Positions 43,511-52,599 of a DNA stretch of 64,000 nt are shown in pieces; position 1 is the first letter of the stretch; the number at the start of each line of letters is the position of its first letter. The translations under genes and the position numbers were made by a program. A model generated the notes under the pieces. The model did no database searches and had not been told where the DNA came from. It worked only from the letters and a program-made list of their open reading frames with translations. This stretch comes from Acidobacteriales bacterium 59-55 (GTDB lineage Bacteria; Acidobacteriota; Terriglobia; Terriglobales; Acidobacteriaceae): positions 744,001-808,000 of the forward strand of contig MKSV01000007.1 of NCBI GenBank assembly GCA_001897435.1. The letters are read 5' to 3'.

Positions 43511-43912
43511 CTACTTCGATAGGAGTATGACCCCGGCGCAGACGAACAGCGCGGCAAGCCAGCGGCGACGGTCCACGTTTTCGTGCAGGAAGATCTTTGC
43601 GGCGGCGGCGTTGCCGATAAAGGTAAGCGACGCGCTGGCAGGGGCTGCGAGCGAGACATCGACCTTGCTCAGGGTGAACAGAAGCGAGAAGAAGCTGAGC
43701 GCCATGGAGAGAACGCCGAGCAGAAACATCTTGCTGCCGATGACCGCTTTGATTGCTCCCAGGATGCCGGAGTGGGCGCGAATGTCGTCGAGGTCGCCGA
43801 TGCGGCGCATGGCTCCCGCGGTGAGAACGTCGCCGGCGATGGCGGTAAGGGCAACGGTCAGGATCGTTGCCCAGGTCTCGAAGGTGCCCGCGTGGGGCGT
43901 CACGGGTGTCAT
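43511..43912 (-). CDS. half-size EamA/DMT family transporter subunit B
   Basis: A 133-residue protein with four transmembrane helices (WATILTVALTAIAGDVL; VIGSKMFLLGVLSMALSFFSLLF; SLAAPASASLTFIGNAAAA; WLAALFVCAGVILLS). It is the size of a single DMT repeat, as in small multidrug-resistance or ArnE/ArnF proteins. The ATG at 43912 overlaps the stop of the preceding half-size subunit (ATGA), so the two probably form a heterodimer. Substrate unknown. Confidence 0.75.
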   Translation of the reverse strand: MTPVTPHAGTFETWATILTVALTAIAGDVLTAGAMRRIGDLDDIRAHSGILGAIKAVIGSKMFLLGVLSMALSFFSLLFTLSKVDVSLAAPASASLTFIGNAAAAKIFLHENVDRRRWLAALFVCAGVILLSK

Positions 43913-44322
43913 TGGGCGTCGTCCGCGTGCGGGTGTTCGGTAAGCGATGGGCCATTGGCGACGAAGCCCACGCCGCAGACGATCAGGATGATGCCTGCCC
44001 ATCGGTAGGCGGAGATATGTTCGTGCAGCCAGAAGCGCGAGAGCAGAGCGACGACCACGTAGCCGAAGGCGGTCGAAGGCAGCACAAAGGTCAGATCAGC
44101 CCAACTGAGCGCGGTCAGGTAGCTGGCGAAGAATCCAAGCAGCAGCACAATGCCGCCGATCACCCACGGATTCCTGAGCGCAATAAACAGCGTTCCCAGA
44201 TGATGCAGCGAGACCGGTCCAACCTGGGTCATACCATGAGACAGAAGCGTGTCTCCGACCGATGCGGTAAGCATGACAGCGAGCAGGATGAGGTAACGCT
44301 GCGGGGATAAGGTATGCTTCAT
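43909..44322 (-). CDS. half-size EamA/DMT family transporter subunit A
   Basis: A 137-residue protein with four hydrophobic segments (YLILLAVMLTASVGDTLL; NPWVIGGIVLLLGFFASYL; LTFVLPSTAFGYVVVALLSRFWL; WAGIILIVCGVGFVA) and the EamA end-of-repeat pattern HEHISAYRWAGIILIVCG. It is paired with subunit B downstream. It lies 100 bases after hpnJ, separated by a strong terminator; a hopanoid or lipid-carrier flippase is possible but only inferred from the position. Confidence 0.75.
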   Translation of the reverse strand: MKHTLSPQRYLILLAVMLTASVGDTLLSHGMTQVGPVSLHHLGTLFIALRNPWVIGGIVLLLGFFASYLTALSWADLTFVLPSTAFGYVVVALLSRFWLHEHISAYRWAGIILIVCGVGFVANGPSLTEHPHADDAQ

Positions 44323-44371
44323 TGTCTTGAGATCGATGCGAAAGAAGATTGACTCAGGTCAGATCGTTCAA

Positions 44372-44408
44372 CAAAAAGGCGGCCAGCATCGCGGGATGCC
44401 GACCGCCT
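44372..44408 (-). terminator. rho-independent terminator of hpnJ
   Basis: On the minus strand, AGGCGGTCGGCATC pairs with GATGCTGGCCGCCT (two mismatches) around a short loop, followed by TTTTT. It lies 15 bases after the hpnJ stop and separates it from the EamA pair. Confidence 0.85.
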
Positions 44409-44422
44409 CGGATTGAAATTGA

Positions 44423-45910
44423 CTAAGCGTTCATGCTGACGGATTCCTGCTCCTTGGCGGCGTTGGCTTCCCTGACTGCCTTCACTGCCTTGTTGCGCTG
44501 GGAGCGAAGCTTCATAAAAGACTTGGCCTCCCCGTACAAACGGGGCACGTCGCGGTTGACGATTGCCTGCCAGACGACGCGGAAGGCTGCCTTGGGGCGG
44601 AAGTAATATTCGTCGTAGAACTTGTGAACCATCTCCATGACGTACTCGACCGGAAGGCCAGGATATTCAATGTGCGCCATCTGGTGGCCGCCGTCGTCGG
44701 ACATGGCCTCGTTGGTAATGAAGCCGTTCTCCTTGGCGAAGTCGAAGAACTCCGTGCCGGGGAAGGCGTGGGCGATGGAGACCTGGATGGTCTCGCAGTC
44801 GATCCGCTTGGCAAAGTCGATGGTGTTGCGGATTGATTCCTTCGTCTCGCCCGGGAGGCCGAGAATAAAGTCGCCGTGGATGACGAGCCCGAGCTTGTGG
44901 CAGTCGCGGGTGAAATCGAGCGCGCGCTGAACCGTAGCGCCCTTCTTGATGTTCTTGAGGATCTGCGGATCGCCCGACTCGTAGCCGACGATCAGCAGCC
45001 GGCAACCGGCTTCTTTCATCGCCTTCAATGTGTCGTAGTCGGTGGTGACGCGCGAGGTACAGGACCAGGTCAGGCCCAGCGGCTTCAGCTTTTCACAAAG
45101 CTCAATGGTGCGCGCCTTCTGGATGTTGAAGGTATCGTCATCGAAGAAGAACTCCTTGACGTTGGGGAAGAGTTCCTTGGCCTGCTTCATCTCTGCGGCG
45201 ACATCATCGGTCGACCGCTTGCGCCATGCGTGGCCGGAGAGCGTCTGCGGCCAGAGGCAGAAGGTGCACTGCGCCGGGCAGCCGCGAGTGGAGTAGAGCG
45301 CAATGTATGGATGCAGAAGAAAAGGGACGTTGTACTTGGTGACGTCGAGGTCGCGCTTGTAGATCTCGGTGGCCCAGGGCATCTCATCGAGCTGCTCGGG
45401 GGTGACCTGCGGCCGGTCGGGATTGTGGAGGATCTTGCCGGTCTCTTTATCCTTATAGCTGACGCCGAGAATCTCGTTGAGAGGCTTGCCGTTGGCAAAT
45501 TCGACGACAGAGAAGTCGAATTCGCGGCGGCAGATAAAGTCGATCGCCGGGCACTCGTTGAGTGCCTTGTCGGGCGAGGTCGTCACCGGAGGGCCGACGA
45601 AGGCGATCTTGATATTGGGATAGGTCTGCTTGATGACTTCGGCCATCTTCTGGTCGCCGGTCCAGCCCATGGTGCTGGTGAACAGGACGAGGAACTCGTA
45701 GTCCTTGAGGATTTCGACGACCTCCTGCCACTTGATATGGTGCGGCGGAGCATCGAGCAGGCGAGACCCTTCGAGCATGCCGGCTGGATAGGTGAGCCAG
45801 ACGGGATACCAGTAAGATTCGATCTCGCGGGTGGCAGGCCAGCGGGAGCTGGCACCACCGTCAAACTTCTCAAAGGAGGGCGGGTTCAGAAAGAGTGTCT
45901 TCAGTGGCAT
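44423..45910 (-). CDS. hpnJ: hopanoid biosynthesis radical SAM protein HpnJ
   Basis: The 495-residue protein has a cobalamin-binding-like N-terminal domain (LTYPAGMLEGSRLLDAPPHHIKW; AFVGPPVTTSPDKALNECP) and a radical SAM domain whose cluster motif is STRGCPAQCTFCLWPQTLSGHAWR (CxxxCxxC), the phrase of HpnJ. HpnJ converts the glucosamine of bacteriohopanetetrol to a cyclitol ether. No squalene-hopene cyclase (shc) or other hpn genes are in the window, so this copy is detached from the main cluster. It ends with a strong terminator. Confidence 0.88.
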   Translation of the reverse strand: MPLKTLFLNPPSFEKFDGGASSRWPATREIESYWYPVWLTYPAGMLEGSRLLDAPPHHIKWQEVVEILKDYEFLVLFTSTMGWTGDQKMAEVIKQTYPNIKIAFVGPPVTTSPDKALNECPAIDFICRREFDFSVVEFANGKPLNEILGVSYKDKETGKILHNPDRPQVTPEQLDEMPWATEIYKRDLDVTKYNVPFLLHPYIALYSTRGCPAQCTFCLWPQTLSGHAWRKRSTDDVAAEMKQAKELFPNVKEFFFDDDTFNIQKARTIELCEKLKPLGLTWSCTSRVTTDYDTLKAMKEAGCRLLIVGYESGDPQILKNIKKGATVQRALDFTRDCHKLGLVIHGDFILGLPGETKESIRNTIDFAKRIDCETIQVSIAHAFPGTEFFDFAKENGFITNEAMSDDGGHQMAHIEYPGLPVEYVMEMVHKFYDEYYFRPKAAFRVVWQAIVNRDVPRLYGEAKSFMKLRSQRNKAVKAVREANAAKEQESVSMNA

Positions 45911-46030
45911 ATTAATAACCTAAGTTTACCATTTTGATAAGGGCTATGAAGGTTTTTCTGTGGTTCTATCTGTGGTTCGCTCCTTGTAAATCAATCAGAT
46001 AGAAGAATCAGAGACAAATAGGCATCGACC

Positions 46031-47386
46031 CTACTCCGGTTTGAGGGTGGCCGAAGGCAGCACCGGGGACTGCGCAGGTACGGCCGACCTGACCCAGTCT
46101 TCGAGTTGACCGGTCTGACGTAGCAGGCTGATCTCAGCCTTCCGCATCTCGAAATCCGCATCGAGCACCTTCAAAAACTTCTCGCGCTCCGCGATACGCG
46201 AGGTCTGCTCGTCCTTGGGGGTCATTTGCGGGGCGGACGAATTTCCGCTGCCCGAGTTTAATTGCACCAGAAGGACATCGAGTTGCTGCTTCGCAAGCTG
46301 CTGATCGAGGCTGGCGACCTCGGCACGCGCTGCCAGTTCCGCCGTGGCATGGCGTATCTTCTGCCGGCCTTCTAAAAACTGGTCGCGGGCCAGATCCGCC
46401 TCGTGCTGCGCATGGACGGCGTCGGCCGCCGAAGCGCGAGCCTTGGCACGATGTCCGGCGTCGAAGACCGGCAGCGTGATCTGGATGCCGACTCCAAAGT
46501 TGTTGTGCTGAAAGTTGCGGTAGTAGAGGTCGTAGTTGTTGAACTTCGCAAAGCGATTGTATTGGGCCGCGAAGGTTATCTGCGGTCTCCATAGATAGTG
46601 CGCGTCGCCGTAAGCGATCTGCTGCTTGGAACGGGCCGTGGCATAAGCGGACGCGACCTGGGGGCTGTCCGGCATGGCGGCCGCCGTCGATGAGACTGTG
46701 GAGTCCGTGGAAGGCGGCGCGAATTGAGGAATGCTGTCGCTGACCACTCCCAGGCCCTTCTGCGGCAGGCTGATCAGCAGCGCCAGGTGGGCCTGGTCCT
46801 CTGCCGCCTGATCCTCGGCGCGCAGTCTTGCCAGCTTGATCTGTGCGGCGGAGAGGCGCGCTCCGGTCAGGTTAATGGGCGTATCCTGTCCGGCGTTCAG
46901 CCGCTCCTCGATAATTTCGATGAGCCGTGACGCGAAGCCTGCCTGCTCGGTCAGCGCGGCCTGCCGCTGAGTGTCCCTATCGAGGGCCATGTAGGTAAGC
47001 GCCACGTCCTCCGTGACGGCCAGTTGCGCGTCTTTCAGCGCCAGGTTTGCGGCATCGAGCGCGAAGCGGGAGCCGCGTATATAGTTTCGCTGCGAAAAGT
47101 TGAAGACCAGCGATTGCGCCGTGAAATTGAAGACGGAAGGCTGCCCGATCGGGAAGCCGTAGGAGTAGCCAAGTCCGGAGCCGCCGGCGACGCTGGGAAG
47201 ATAGACATCGCGAGCTTCGTCGAGCGAGGCCTTCGCCTTGGCCACATCGGCCTGCGCCATCAATACCTTGGGATTGCTCTTGAGCGCCAGACCAACGGCG
47301 GTGGAAAAAGAGATCTGCGCTGCGGCCGGCAGCCCGGCAGCGGCAAACGCAAAGCAAGCGGTAAGAAGAAGGCGAAGACGACTCAT
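46031..47386 (-). CDS. TolC-family outer membrane efflux protein
   Basis: The 451-residue protein has a signal peptide (RLRLLLTACFAFAAAGLPAAAQ) and the helical-hairpin repeats of the TolC family (ISFSTAVGLALKSNPKVLMAQADVAKAKASLDEARDVYLPSV, then RLIEIIEERLNAGQDTPINLTGARL, and GVGIQITLPVFDAGHRAKARASAADAVHAQHEADLARDQF). It forms the outer-membrane channel of an exporter. The ATG at 47386 is chosen; an in-frame ATG at 47425 would add 13 residues and has an AAGGA upstream. It is third after adaptor and TPR genes. Confidence 0.88.
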   Translation of the reverse strand: MSRLRLLLTACFAFAAAGLPAAAQISFSTAVGLALKSNPKVLMAQADVAKAKASLDEARDVYLPSVAGGSGLGYSYGFPIGQPSVFNFTAQSLVFNFSQRNYIRGSRFALDAANLALKDAQLAVTEDVALTYMALDRDTQRQAALTEQAGFASRLIEIIEERLNAGQDTPINLTGARLSAAQIKLARLRAEDQAAEDQAHLALLISLPQKGLGVVSDSIPQFAPPSTDSTVSSTAAAMPDSPQVASAYATARSKQQIAYGDAHYLWRPQITFAAQYNRFAKFNNYDLYYRNFQHNNFGVGIQITLPVFDAGHRAKARASAADAVHAQHEADLARDQFLEGRQKIRHATAELAARAEVASLDQQLAKQQLDVLLVQLNSGSGNSSAPQMTPKDEQTSRIAEREKFLKVLDADFEMRKAEISLLRQTGQLEDWVRSAVPAQSPVLPSATLKPE

Positions 47387-47441
47387 ACGTCCGGGGGGAT
47401 TCCTTCGAGATGGGCTATCTACCATGGTATCGCTCTTTCCT

Positions 47442-48443
47442 TCAGGAACCCTGCATTGCTTTGCGGGCGGGCGCATAGCTGCGGGCCAGACTCGCCGCCG
47501 CGGCATACTCGCGTCGCGCACCGGCAGCGTCGCCGTGCCGGGAGAGTAGATCGCCCAGTTGGATGTGGACTTTGAATGCCGGCGCGCCGTCCGATTTCGC
47601 CGAAGAGGCAAGGTACTGGCGAAGCAGATCCTCGGCGAGTTGCGGGGAACGGTTCATTGTCGTCAGAATACTTGCCGCGTCGACGAGCGTGGCGTCTTTC
47701 CGGTGATCGGCCTCTACTCCCGCCAGCAGCGCTTCAATCGCTTTTTCAGGCTGATGCCGGCTCTGATAAAAATGTCCAAGATCGATATAAGCCTCGGGCA
47801 TCCGTCCGGCCTGCACGGCCTTTTGGAACTCTGCCTCTGCCGTTGCCGGGTCCTTGCTTTCGTTTGCAATCAGCGCCCGAAGGCGGTGGGCCTGCGACGG
47901 GAAGCGAGGCTCCATGCGGCTTGCCAGATCGCGCGCCTTATCGAGACCTCCGCCGACAATGGCCGGGGCCTGCACATAGTATTCGCCAAGATCGCTCATC
48001 GCCTGGACATTTGTAGGGTCAAGCTGCACGGCGCGCTCAAAGGCGGCACGCACCTTGCGGGCGAAGGAAAACGCTATAAGAGGATTCGCTCGTGAGGCTT
48101 TCATACCGTAGGCGCGCCCCAGCCACATCTGGGTATTGCTGTTGCCGGGATCGATCGAGGCTGACAACTCACACTCACGGATGGCGGCGTCGGCAATCTC
48201 CTGCGCGTAATAAACGCGGCAGAGTAGTTGATGGGATTCGGCGTCTCCCGGCTGCGCTGACAAAGACTGCTGCAAGACATGGCGCGCTTCATCAACTCGT
48301 CCCTGCTGCAAAAGCGTGTTGGCCTGGGTGCCCTCGGCAGACAGGCGGATGCCGGAGAGAAGGACAAAAAGCAGCGCAATGCAGATCACGCCGAGCTTGA
48401 AAGAAGGCTTAAAGGAAGACCTGAAAGAAGACTTGGAAAACAT
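47442..48443 (-). CDS. TPR-repeat protein
   Basis: The 333-residue protein has a hydrophobic N-terminal segment (LGVICIALLFVLLSGI) after a Ser/Phe/Lys-rich repeat (SKSSFRSSFKPSFK), then six or more tetratricopeptide repeats (GDAESHQLLCRVYYAQEIADAAIRECELSASIDPGN; NPLIAFSFARKVRAAFERAVQLDPTN; PEAYIDLGHFYQSRHQPEKAIEALLAG). It is probably a periplasmic or envelope scaffold. Its start is two bases after the adaptor stop, so it works with the TolC/adaptor pair, perhaps taking the place of a pump partner. Confidence 0.85.
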   Translation of the reverse strand: MFSKSSFRSSFKPSFKLGVICIALLFVLLSGIRLSAEGTQANTLLQQGRVDEARHVLQQSLSAQPGDAESHQLLCRVYYAQEIADAAIRECELSASIDPGNSNTQMWLGRAYGMKASRANPLIAFSFARKVRAAFERAVQLDPTNVQAMSDLGEYYVQAPAIVGGGLDKARDLASRMEPRFPSQAHRLRALIANESKDPATAEAEFQKAVQAGRMPEAYIDLGHFYQSRHQPEKAIEALLAGVEADHRKDATLVDAASILTTMNRSPQLAEDLLRQYLASSAKSDGAPAFKVHIQLGDLLSRHGDAAGARREYAAAASLARSYAPARKAMQGS

Positions 48444-48445
48444 GG

Positions 48446-49690
48446 CTATTCGACGACTTTGACGGCAAGCCCATTGGAAAGATCGCGGTTACTGCTGGTC
48501 GCGCTTAAAGCAACCGTATCCTTCTCGGTGAGACCGCCGGTGATCTCCACCCGGGTCAGGTTGACTACGCCAACCTGGACCGGGGTGACCACAAGCTTGT
48601 TATTGATGACGCGGTAGACGAAATCGCGCGCTCCCTCCGTGTGCAGCGCCTCGCGGGGGATGCTCAGCACGTTAAACCGCTGTTGCGTCGTGACCGTCAC
48701 CGTTACATTCGTGTTAGGGAGCAGATCGCCGTTGGCATCGTCCACGGCAATGATGCACTCCCCGACACTCCGCGTTCCATAGGAGATCACCGTTGTTGGG
48801 ACACGACTGACGTGTCCATGCCAAGTCTTGTCAGGCTTGGCATCCCAGACGATCTTGACTCCCTGGCCAACCACCAGCTTGCCGATCTCCGGCTCGTCGA
48901 AGTAGGCGCGTATCTGGACCTTGTTGAGGTCGGCGACATCCACAAGATCTTCACCGGCTTGCACGAAATCGTATTGAGAGACGGGAATGGAGTAGACCGA
49001 CCCGGCCAGTGGTGAACGGATATTCGCGTTGGCATAACCATTCTGCGCCGCGGCCAGTCCGGCGCGAGCGTCGGAGAGTTGCGCCTCGGCACGCGCACGG
49101 TCGGGAGTGCTGTATCGCTGCGTGCTCCGCATCTGGATATTCTGAAGAGCATTGTCCATCGACTGGAGCCGTTGCTCCGCCGAAGCCACTTCACTGGCCG
49201 ACGCCGCGCCTTTCTGCTGAAGCTGCTTCAATGCGGCGAGATTCTTTGCAGCCTGTTCCTGCTGAGCCTTTCCACGGCTCAGATCGCCGGACAGAGCAAT
49301 TCTTTCATCCTGCGATCCGCCCTGCTCGATATCGTGCAACGAGGCCTGTGCAGCGCGGAGGGCAGACTTCGCCGAAGCGACTCGCGCCAGCGCATCGGCG
49401 TCGTCCATTTGCAACAGAAGTTCGCCGGACTTCACCTTTTGCCCAACCTTGACATAAATTTTAGCGACGACTCCGGGAGCCGCCGCATGAGCGCGGAAGT
49501 CCTTGATCGGCTCGACTTTTCCATTCGTTGGAACAGAGCTGACCAGGTTTTGATGGTTGACCGCGGCCGCGCGAATATCCACCACATCGCGCGTGAACGA
49601 GCGGACGACCAGCACCGCAAGCAACAGCGCGCCGAGCAGGATGCCTGTCAGCGCAAGGGGACTAAGGCGTCTTGTATCGGTTGTCGGCAT
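48446..49690 (-). CDS. periplasmic adaptor (HlyD/membrane fusion protein)
   Basis: The 414-residue adaptor has one N-terminal membrane helix (LTGILLGALLLAVLVV), a beta-barrel and lipoyl domain (GVVAKIYVKVGQKVKSGELLLQMDDAD), a long coiled coil and second lipoyl half (NANIRSPLAGSVYSIPVSQYDFVQAGEDLVDVAD), then the beta domains (NVTVTVTTQQRFNVLSIPREALHTEG). It joins a TolC channel to an inner-membrane pump; none is adjacent. TATACT lies 12-17 bases before the ATG at 49690 and may be the -10 element. An ATG at 49720 is the alternative. Confidence 0.88.
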   Translation of the reverse strand: MPTTDTRRLSPLALTGILLGALLLAVLVVRSFTRDVVDIRAAAVNHQNLVSSVPTNGKVEPIKDFRAHAAAPGVVAKIYVKVGQKVKSGELLLQMDDADALARVASAKSALRAAQASLHDIEQGGSQDERIALSGDLSRGKAQQEQAAKNLAALKQLQQKGAASASEVASAEQRLQSMDNALQNIQMRSTQRYSTPDRARAEAQLSDARAGLAAAQNGYANANIRSPLAGSVYSIPVSQYDFVQAGEDLVDVADLNKVQIRAYFDEPEIGKLVVGQGVKIVWDAKPDKTWHGHVSRVPTTVISYGTRSVGECIIAVDDANGDLLPNTNVTVTVTTQQRFNVLSIPREALHTEGARDFVYRVINNKLVVTPVQVGVVNLTRVEITGGLTEKDTVALSATSSNRDLSNGLAVKVVE

Positions 49691-49784
49691 GAATGAATTT
49701 TCAGTATATAAGACGCCCATGCACTGAAAACGGAGCAGAATGTTTTGTGCTGCCGCGAAAGGTGTATAGCTGGATGCGGGGTAT

Positions 49785-51596
49785 TCAGCTTGGCTTAAGG
49801 TCGATCAATTCAAGCTCCAGACCGGGGAACTGAGGGTTGTCTCCGGCCTTCAACCGATAGGCGATATCCACGGTCGATCCGCGATGCAGGGCGAGTTCCT
49901 CACATCGCCGCGCCCAGTTGGAATTGCGGCTCCAGCCCAGGGCGCTGAGCCGTACCGCTCCGTCGCCATTCTGGAGTTGCAGGCAGACATGCTTCTCTTT
50001 GATCAGGCGCACATCGCTCGCAAGAGTTACTCCCCGGGTTACAAATACGGGCTCCCGATTGCCGATGCCGAAGGGGCCGCACCGATTCATCCACTCAAAG
50101 AATCCCGCCGTCAGGTCTTCGAGCGAGACCTCGGCGTCGTACTCCAGCGCAGGCGCAAGCATCGTCGGAGTCAGCATTGACGCTCCATAGCTTTGCATTC
50201 GCTCCCGCAGGATTCCAACCCGTTCTGATGGCAGAGAGAAGCCCACGGCATGAGCGTGCCCTCCAAACCGCGTGAACAAGCCACCGTCAACGGCGTGAAC
50301 TGCGGTCAACGCATCCAGCAGATGAAAGCCCGCAACCGACCGCCCGGAGCCATGGGCATAGCCGTCTTCGTGCGTAAGCACAAGCGCAGGCCGTCCCGTC
50401 CGGTCGACGATCCTCGATGCCAGGATTCCCAGCACCCCGCGGTGCCACTCCGGATCGTCGAGCACGATGCATTCACACGGGAACTCTCCATCCTGCCCTC
50501 GCAGCGAAGCAAGTTGCGCCTCGATCGCATCGAGCGCCTGCGCCTCTGTCGCCCGCCGCTCGTCGTTTAATCGATTGAGTTTTTCGGCAAGTTCGGCGGC
50601 TCGCCCGGTGTCTCGTGTCAGGAATAGCTCAACCACGTCGCTCGCGATGTCCATCCGTCCCGCTGCGTTAATTCGGGGGGCGAGGCGAAAGCCAACCTCG
50701 GTTGACGTGGGTGGCCGGCTTGCCGGAATCTTCGCCACCTGCATTAAGGCCCGTAACCCCGGCTGAACCGGGTTCCGAAGCGCCTGCAATCCCAGCGCCG
50801 CAATGACGCGGTTCTCTCCTTCGAGCGGCACCGAATCCGCGATGGTGGCAATCGCAACCAGCTTCAGAAAGGAAGGAATCAGTTTGCGCCGCAGCTTCGC
50901 ATGTTCTTCTTCCGTCGTAGCGGCCGCGGCCAGAATCGCATGAGCCAGCTTGAATGCGACCCCCGCTCCACACAGCGATTTAAAGGGATAGCCGCAGCCT
51001 TCCTGCGCCGGGTTGATCACCGCCAGCGCCTCCGGAACACCAGCCACGTCGTCGGGCAGGTGATGGTCGGTGACGATCAGATCCAGCCCCAGGGCCTTCG
51101 CCTCTTCCGCCGCGGCAAACGCCCGGATTCCGGTATCGACGCTGATGACCAGCCGGACGCCCGAAGCAGCCGCAGCGCCGAGGACGCTCGTCTGCATCCC
51201 ATATCCTTCGCGCAGCCTATGGGGCACGTGGTAGGTTACCTTCGCCGGGCGGTCTTTAGCTGCGATCCGCTCGATCGCGGTCTTGAGCAACACCGTCGCG
51301 GTGGTGCCGTCCACGTCATAGTCGCCATAGATGAGAATGGGCTCGCCATCCCGGACTGCCTGCTCGATCCGTGCAACCGCCACGGACATCCCCAGCATCA
51401 ACAGAGGGTCGATCAGGTCGTCGAGAGAAGGGTTGAAGAAGCTCTGTGCCGCGCCCACATTGGTGATGCCGCGGGAGACGAGTATTGCGGCAATCGCCGG
51501 CGGACATCCCATCGCATCCGCGAGCGTGTTTACCTCGCCTGAGTCAGACGTATAGGTAGTCCATTCCGGTCGAAGCCCAGCCTGGGCAGAGATCAT
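49785..51596 (-). CDS. recJ: single-stranded-DNA-specific exonuclease RecJ
   Basis: The 603-residue DHH-family nuclease has motif I YGDYDVDGTTAT near residues 90-101, motif III DHHLP, the SLCGAGVAFKL segment, and the DHHA1 domain with GGHAHAVGFSL. It degrades ssDNA 5' to 3' in recombination and mismatch repair. The hypothetical 51605-52069 ends nine bases upstream on the same strand, so they are co-transcribed. Confidence 0.96.
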   Translation of the reverse strand: MISAQAGLRPEWTTYTSDSGEVNTLADAMGCPPAIAAILVSRGITNVGAAQSFFNPSLDDLIDPLLMLGMSVAVARIEQAVRDGEPILIYGDYDVDGTTATVLLKTAIERIAAKDRPAKVTYHVPHRLREGYGMQTSVLGAAAASGVRLVISVDTGIRAFAAAEEAKALGLDLIVTDHHLPDDVAGVPEALAVINPAQEGCGYPFKSLCGAGVAFKLAHAILAAAATTEEEHAKLRRKLIPSFLKLVAIATIADSVPLEGENRVIAALGLQALRNPVQPGLRALMQVAKIPASRPPTSTEVGFRLAPRINAAGRMDIASDVVELFLTRDTGRAAELAEKLNRLNDERRATEAQALDAIEAQLASLRGQDGEFPCECIVLDDPEWHRGVLGILASRIVDRTGRPALVLTHEDGYAHGSGRSVAGFHLLDALTAVHAVDGGLFTRFGGHAHAVGFSLPSERVGILRERMQSYGASMLTPTMLAPALEYDAEVSLEDLTAGFFEWMNRCGPFGIGNREPVFVTRGVTLASDVRLIKEKHVCLQLQNGDGAVRLSALGWSRNSNWARRCEELALHRGSTVDIAYRLKAGDNPQFPGLELELIDLKPS

Positions 51597-51604
51597 CGTG
51601 CTGT

Positions 51605-52069
51605 CTACTCGTCGCTGTCGCGGTCATCCAGAACGATGCCGCCAAGGTCAGACGCCGTCTCCAACAGGTCCTGAAAACGGTCATACCACTCGGTTGCGAC
51701 CTCAAAGACGAACATGACGCCCTGGTGCGCGAAGCCAAGCTGTAGGTACCCCACCTTGCCGACGTAGTTGACCAGGTACTCTGCATCGTCGAAGTCGATG
51801 GCCTCGTCGTCGGGAAAGCTCTGATCGCGAAGCTGCTCCAGCAGGATTGCGACATCGGACTTCTCCAGCACCACCTCGCTCATGGTTACAAAGGGCGCGC
51901 CCGCCGCCTTCGCGTGCTCGACGAAGTCTTTCCATCCGTCCGGGTTCTCTTCCTCGAACAGAACGGTCGGGACGTCTTCCGTAATATAGGCATTAAACCG
52001 GCGCATGCCGTGCCCGGCGATGAACGCCACCATGTCGTCTTTGAGCGAGATAAGATTGTCAGGTTGCAT
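51605..52069 (-). CDS. hypothetical acidic protein upstream of recJ
   Basis: A 154-residue acidic protein with no signal or membrane helix and a C-terminal run rich in Asp/Glu (DLGGIVLDDRDSDE). No family is recognised. Start 52069 is a choice (MQPDNLISLKDD); an earlier in-frame ATG at 52108 would add 13 residues, and no ribosome site marks either. It precedes recJ by eight bases, so it may be involved in DNA repair or be a lineage-specific conserved protein. Confidence 0.65.
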   Translation of the reverse strand: MQPDNLISLKDDMVAFIAGHGMRRFNAYITEDVPTVLFEEENPDGWKDFVEHAKAAGAPFVTMSEVVLEKSDVAILLEQLRDQSFPDDEAIDFDDAEYLVNYVGKVGYLQLGFAHQGVMFVFEVATEWYDRFQDLLETASDLGGIVLDDRDSDE

Positions 52070-52173
52070 CGATTTCACAATTGTCTCAGAAAGCCCTGTG
52101 CGCCGCACACAGAGCGGTTCAAAAGCATCAAAACGGAGAGACGCAAAAGCAGTAGACGGAAAGAAGGGCTCCC

Positions 52174-52539
52174 GTGCCGGAATTTCAACACCACCTCTTT
52201 ATCTGTACGAACGAGCGCGACAAGGACGCATCCCGCCCCAGTTGCCTGCCTCAAGGCGGCAAAAAGCTTAAGTCCGCCTTCAAGGACGCTGTGAAGGATG
52301 CGGGCCTCAAGCACCTGGTTCGCGCCAACGAGTCCGGCTGTCTCGACCAGTGCGAGCATGGCCCCGTGGTCGTCGTCTATCCCGAGGCGGTCTGGTACGG
52401 CTTCGTCAAGCTGGAAGACGTGGACGAGATCGTTTCCGAGCATCTTCTGCATGGCCGTCCCGTGGAGCGACTTCGCCTGCCGGGAACCTGCCTCAATACC
52501 GAGCATTGCCCGCATAAGCCCGCTCCGAAACATAAGTGA
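52174..52539 (+). CDS. thioredoxin-like (2Fe-2S) ferredoxin
   Basis: The 121-residue protein has the cluster Cys pattern of the thioredoxin-like 2Fe-2S ferredoxins: LFICTNERDKDASRPSC (two Cys 12 apart), then SGCLDQCEHGPVVVVYP (two Cys four apart), a fold shared with the NuoE subunit of complex I. It carries electrons in the cytoplasm; partner unknown. The GTG at 52174 has AAGAAGGG upstream. It precedes the DUF507 pair by 60 bases. Confidence 0.85.
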   Translation: MPEFQHHLFICTNERDKDASRPSCLPQGGKKLKSAFKDAVKDAGLKHLVRANESGCLDQCEHGPVVVVYPEAVWYGFVKLEDVDEIVSEHLLHGRPVERLRLPGTCLNTEHCPHKPAPKHK

Positions 52540-52599
52540 GAGTTCATCGCCGCCTGAGCGCAAGTCATAGACACGCATGATATATTCGAAGGAAAGTCA

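Noticed and set aside
45940-46000. Short tandem GAACCACAGA repeat between hpnJ and the TolC gene
   Set aside because: Only two copies with a 12-base period, no further structure or mobile-element context; treated as chance.
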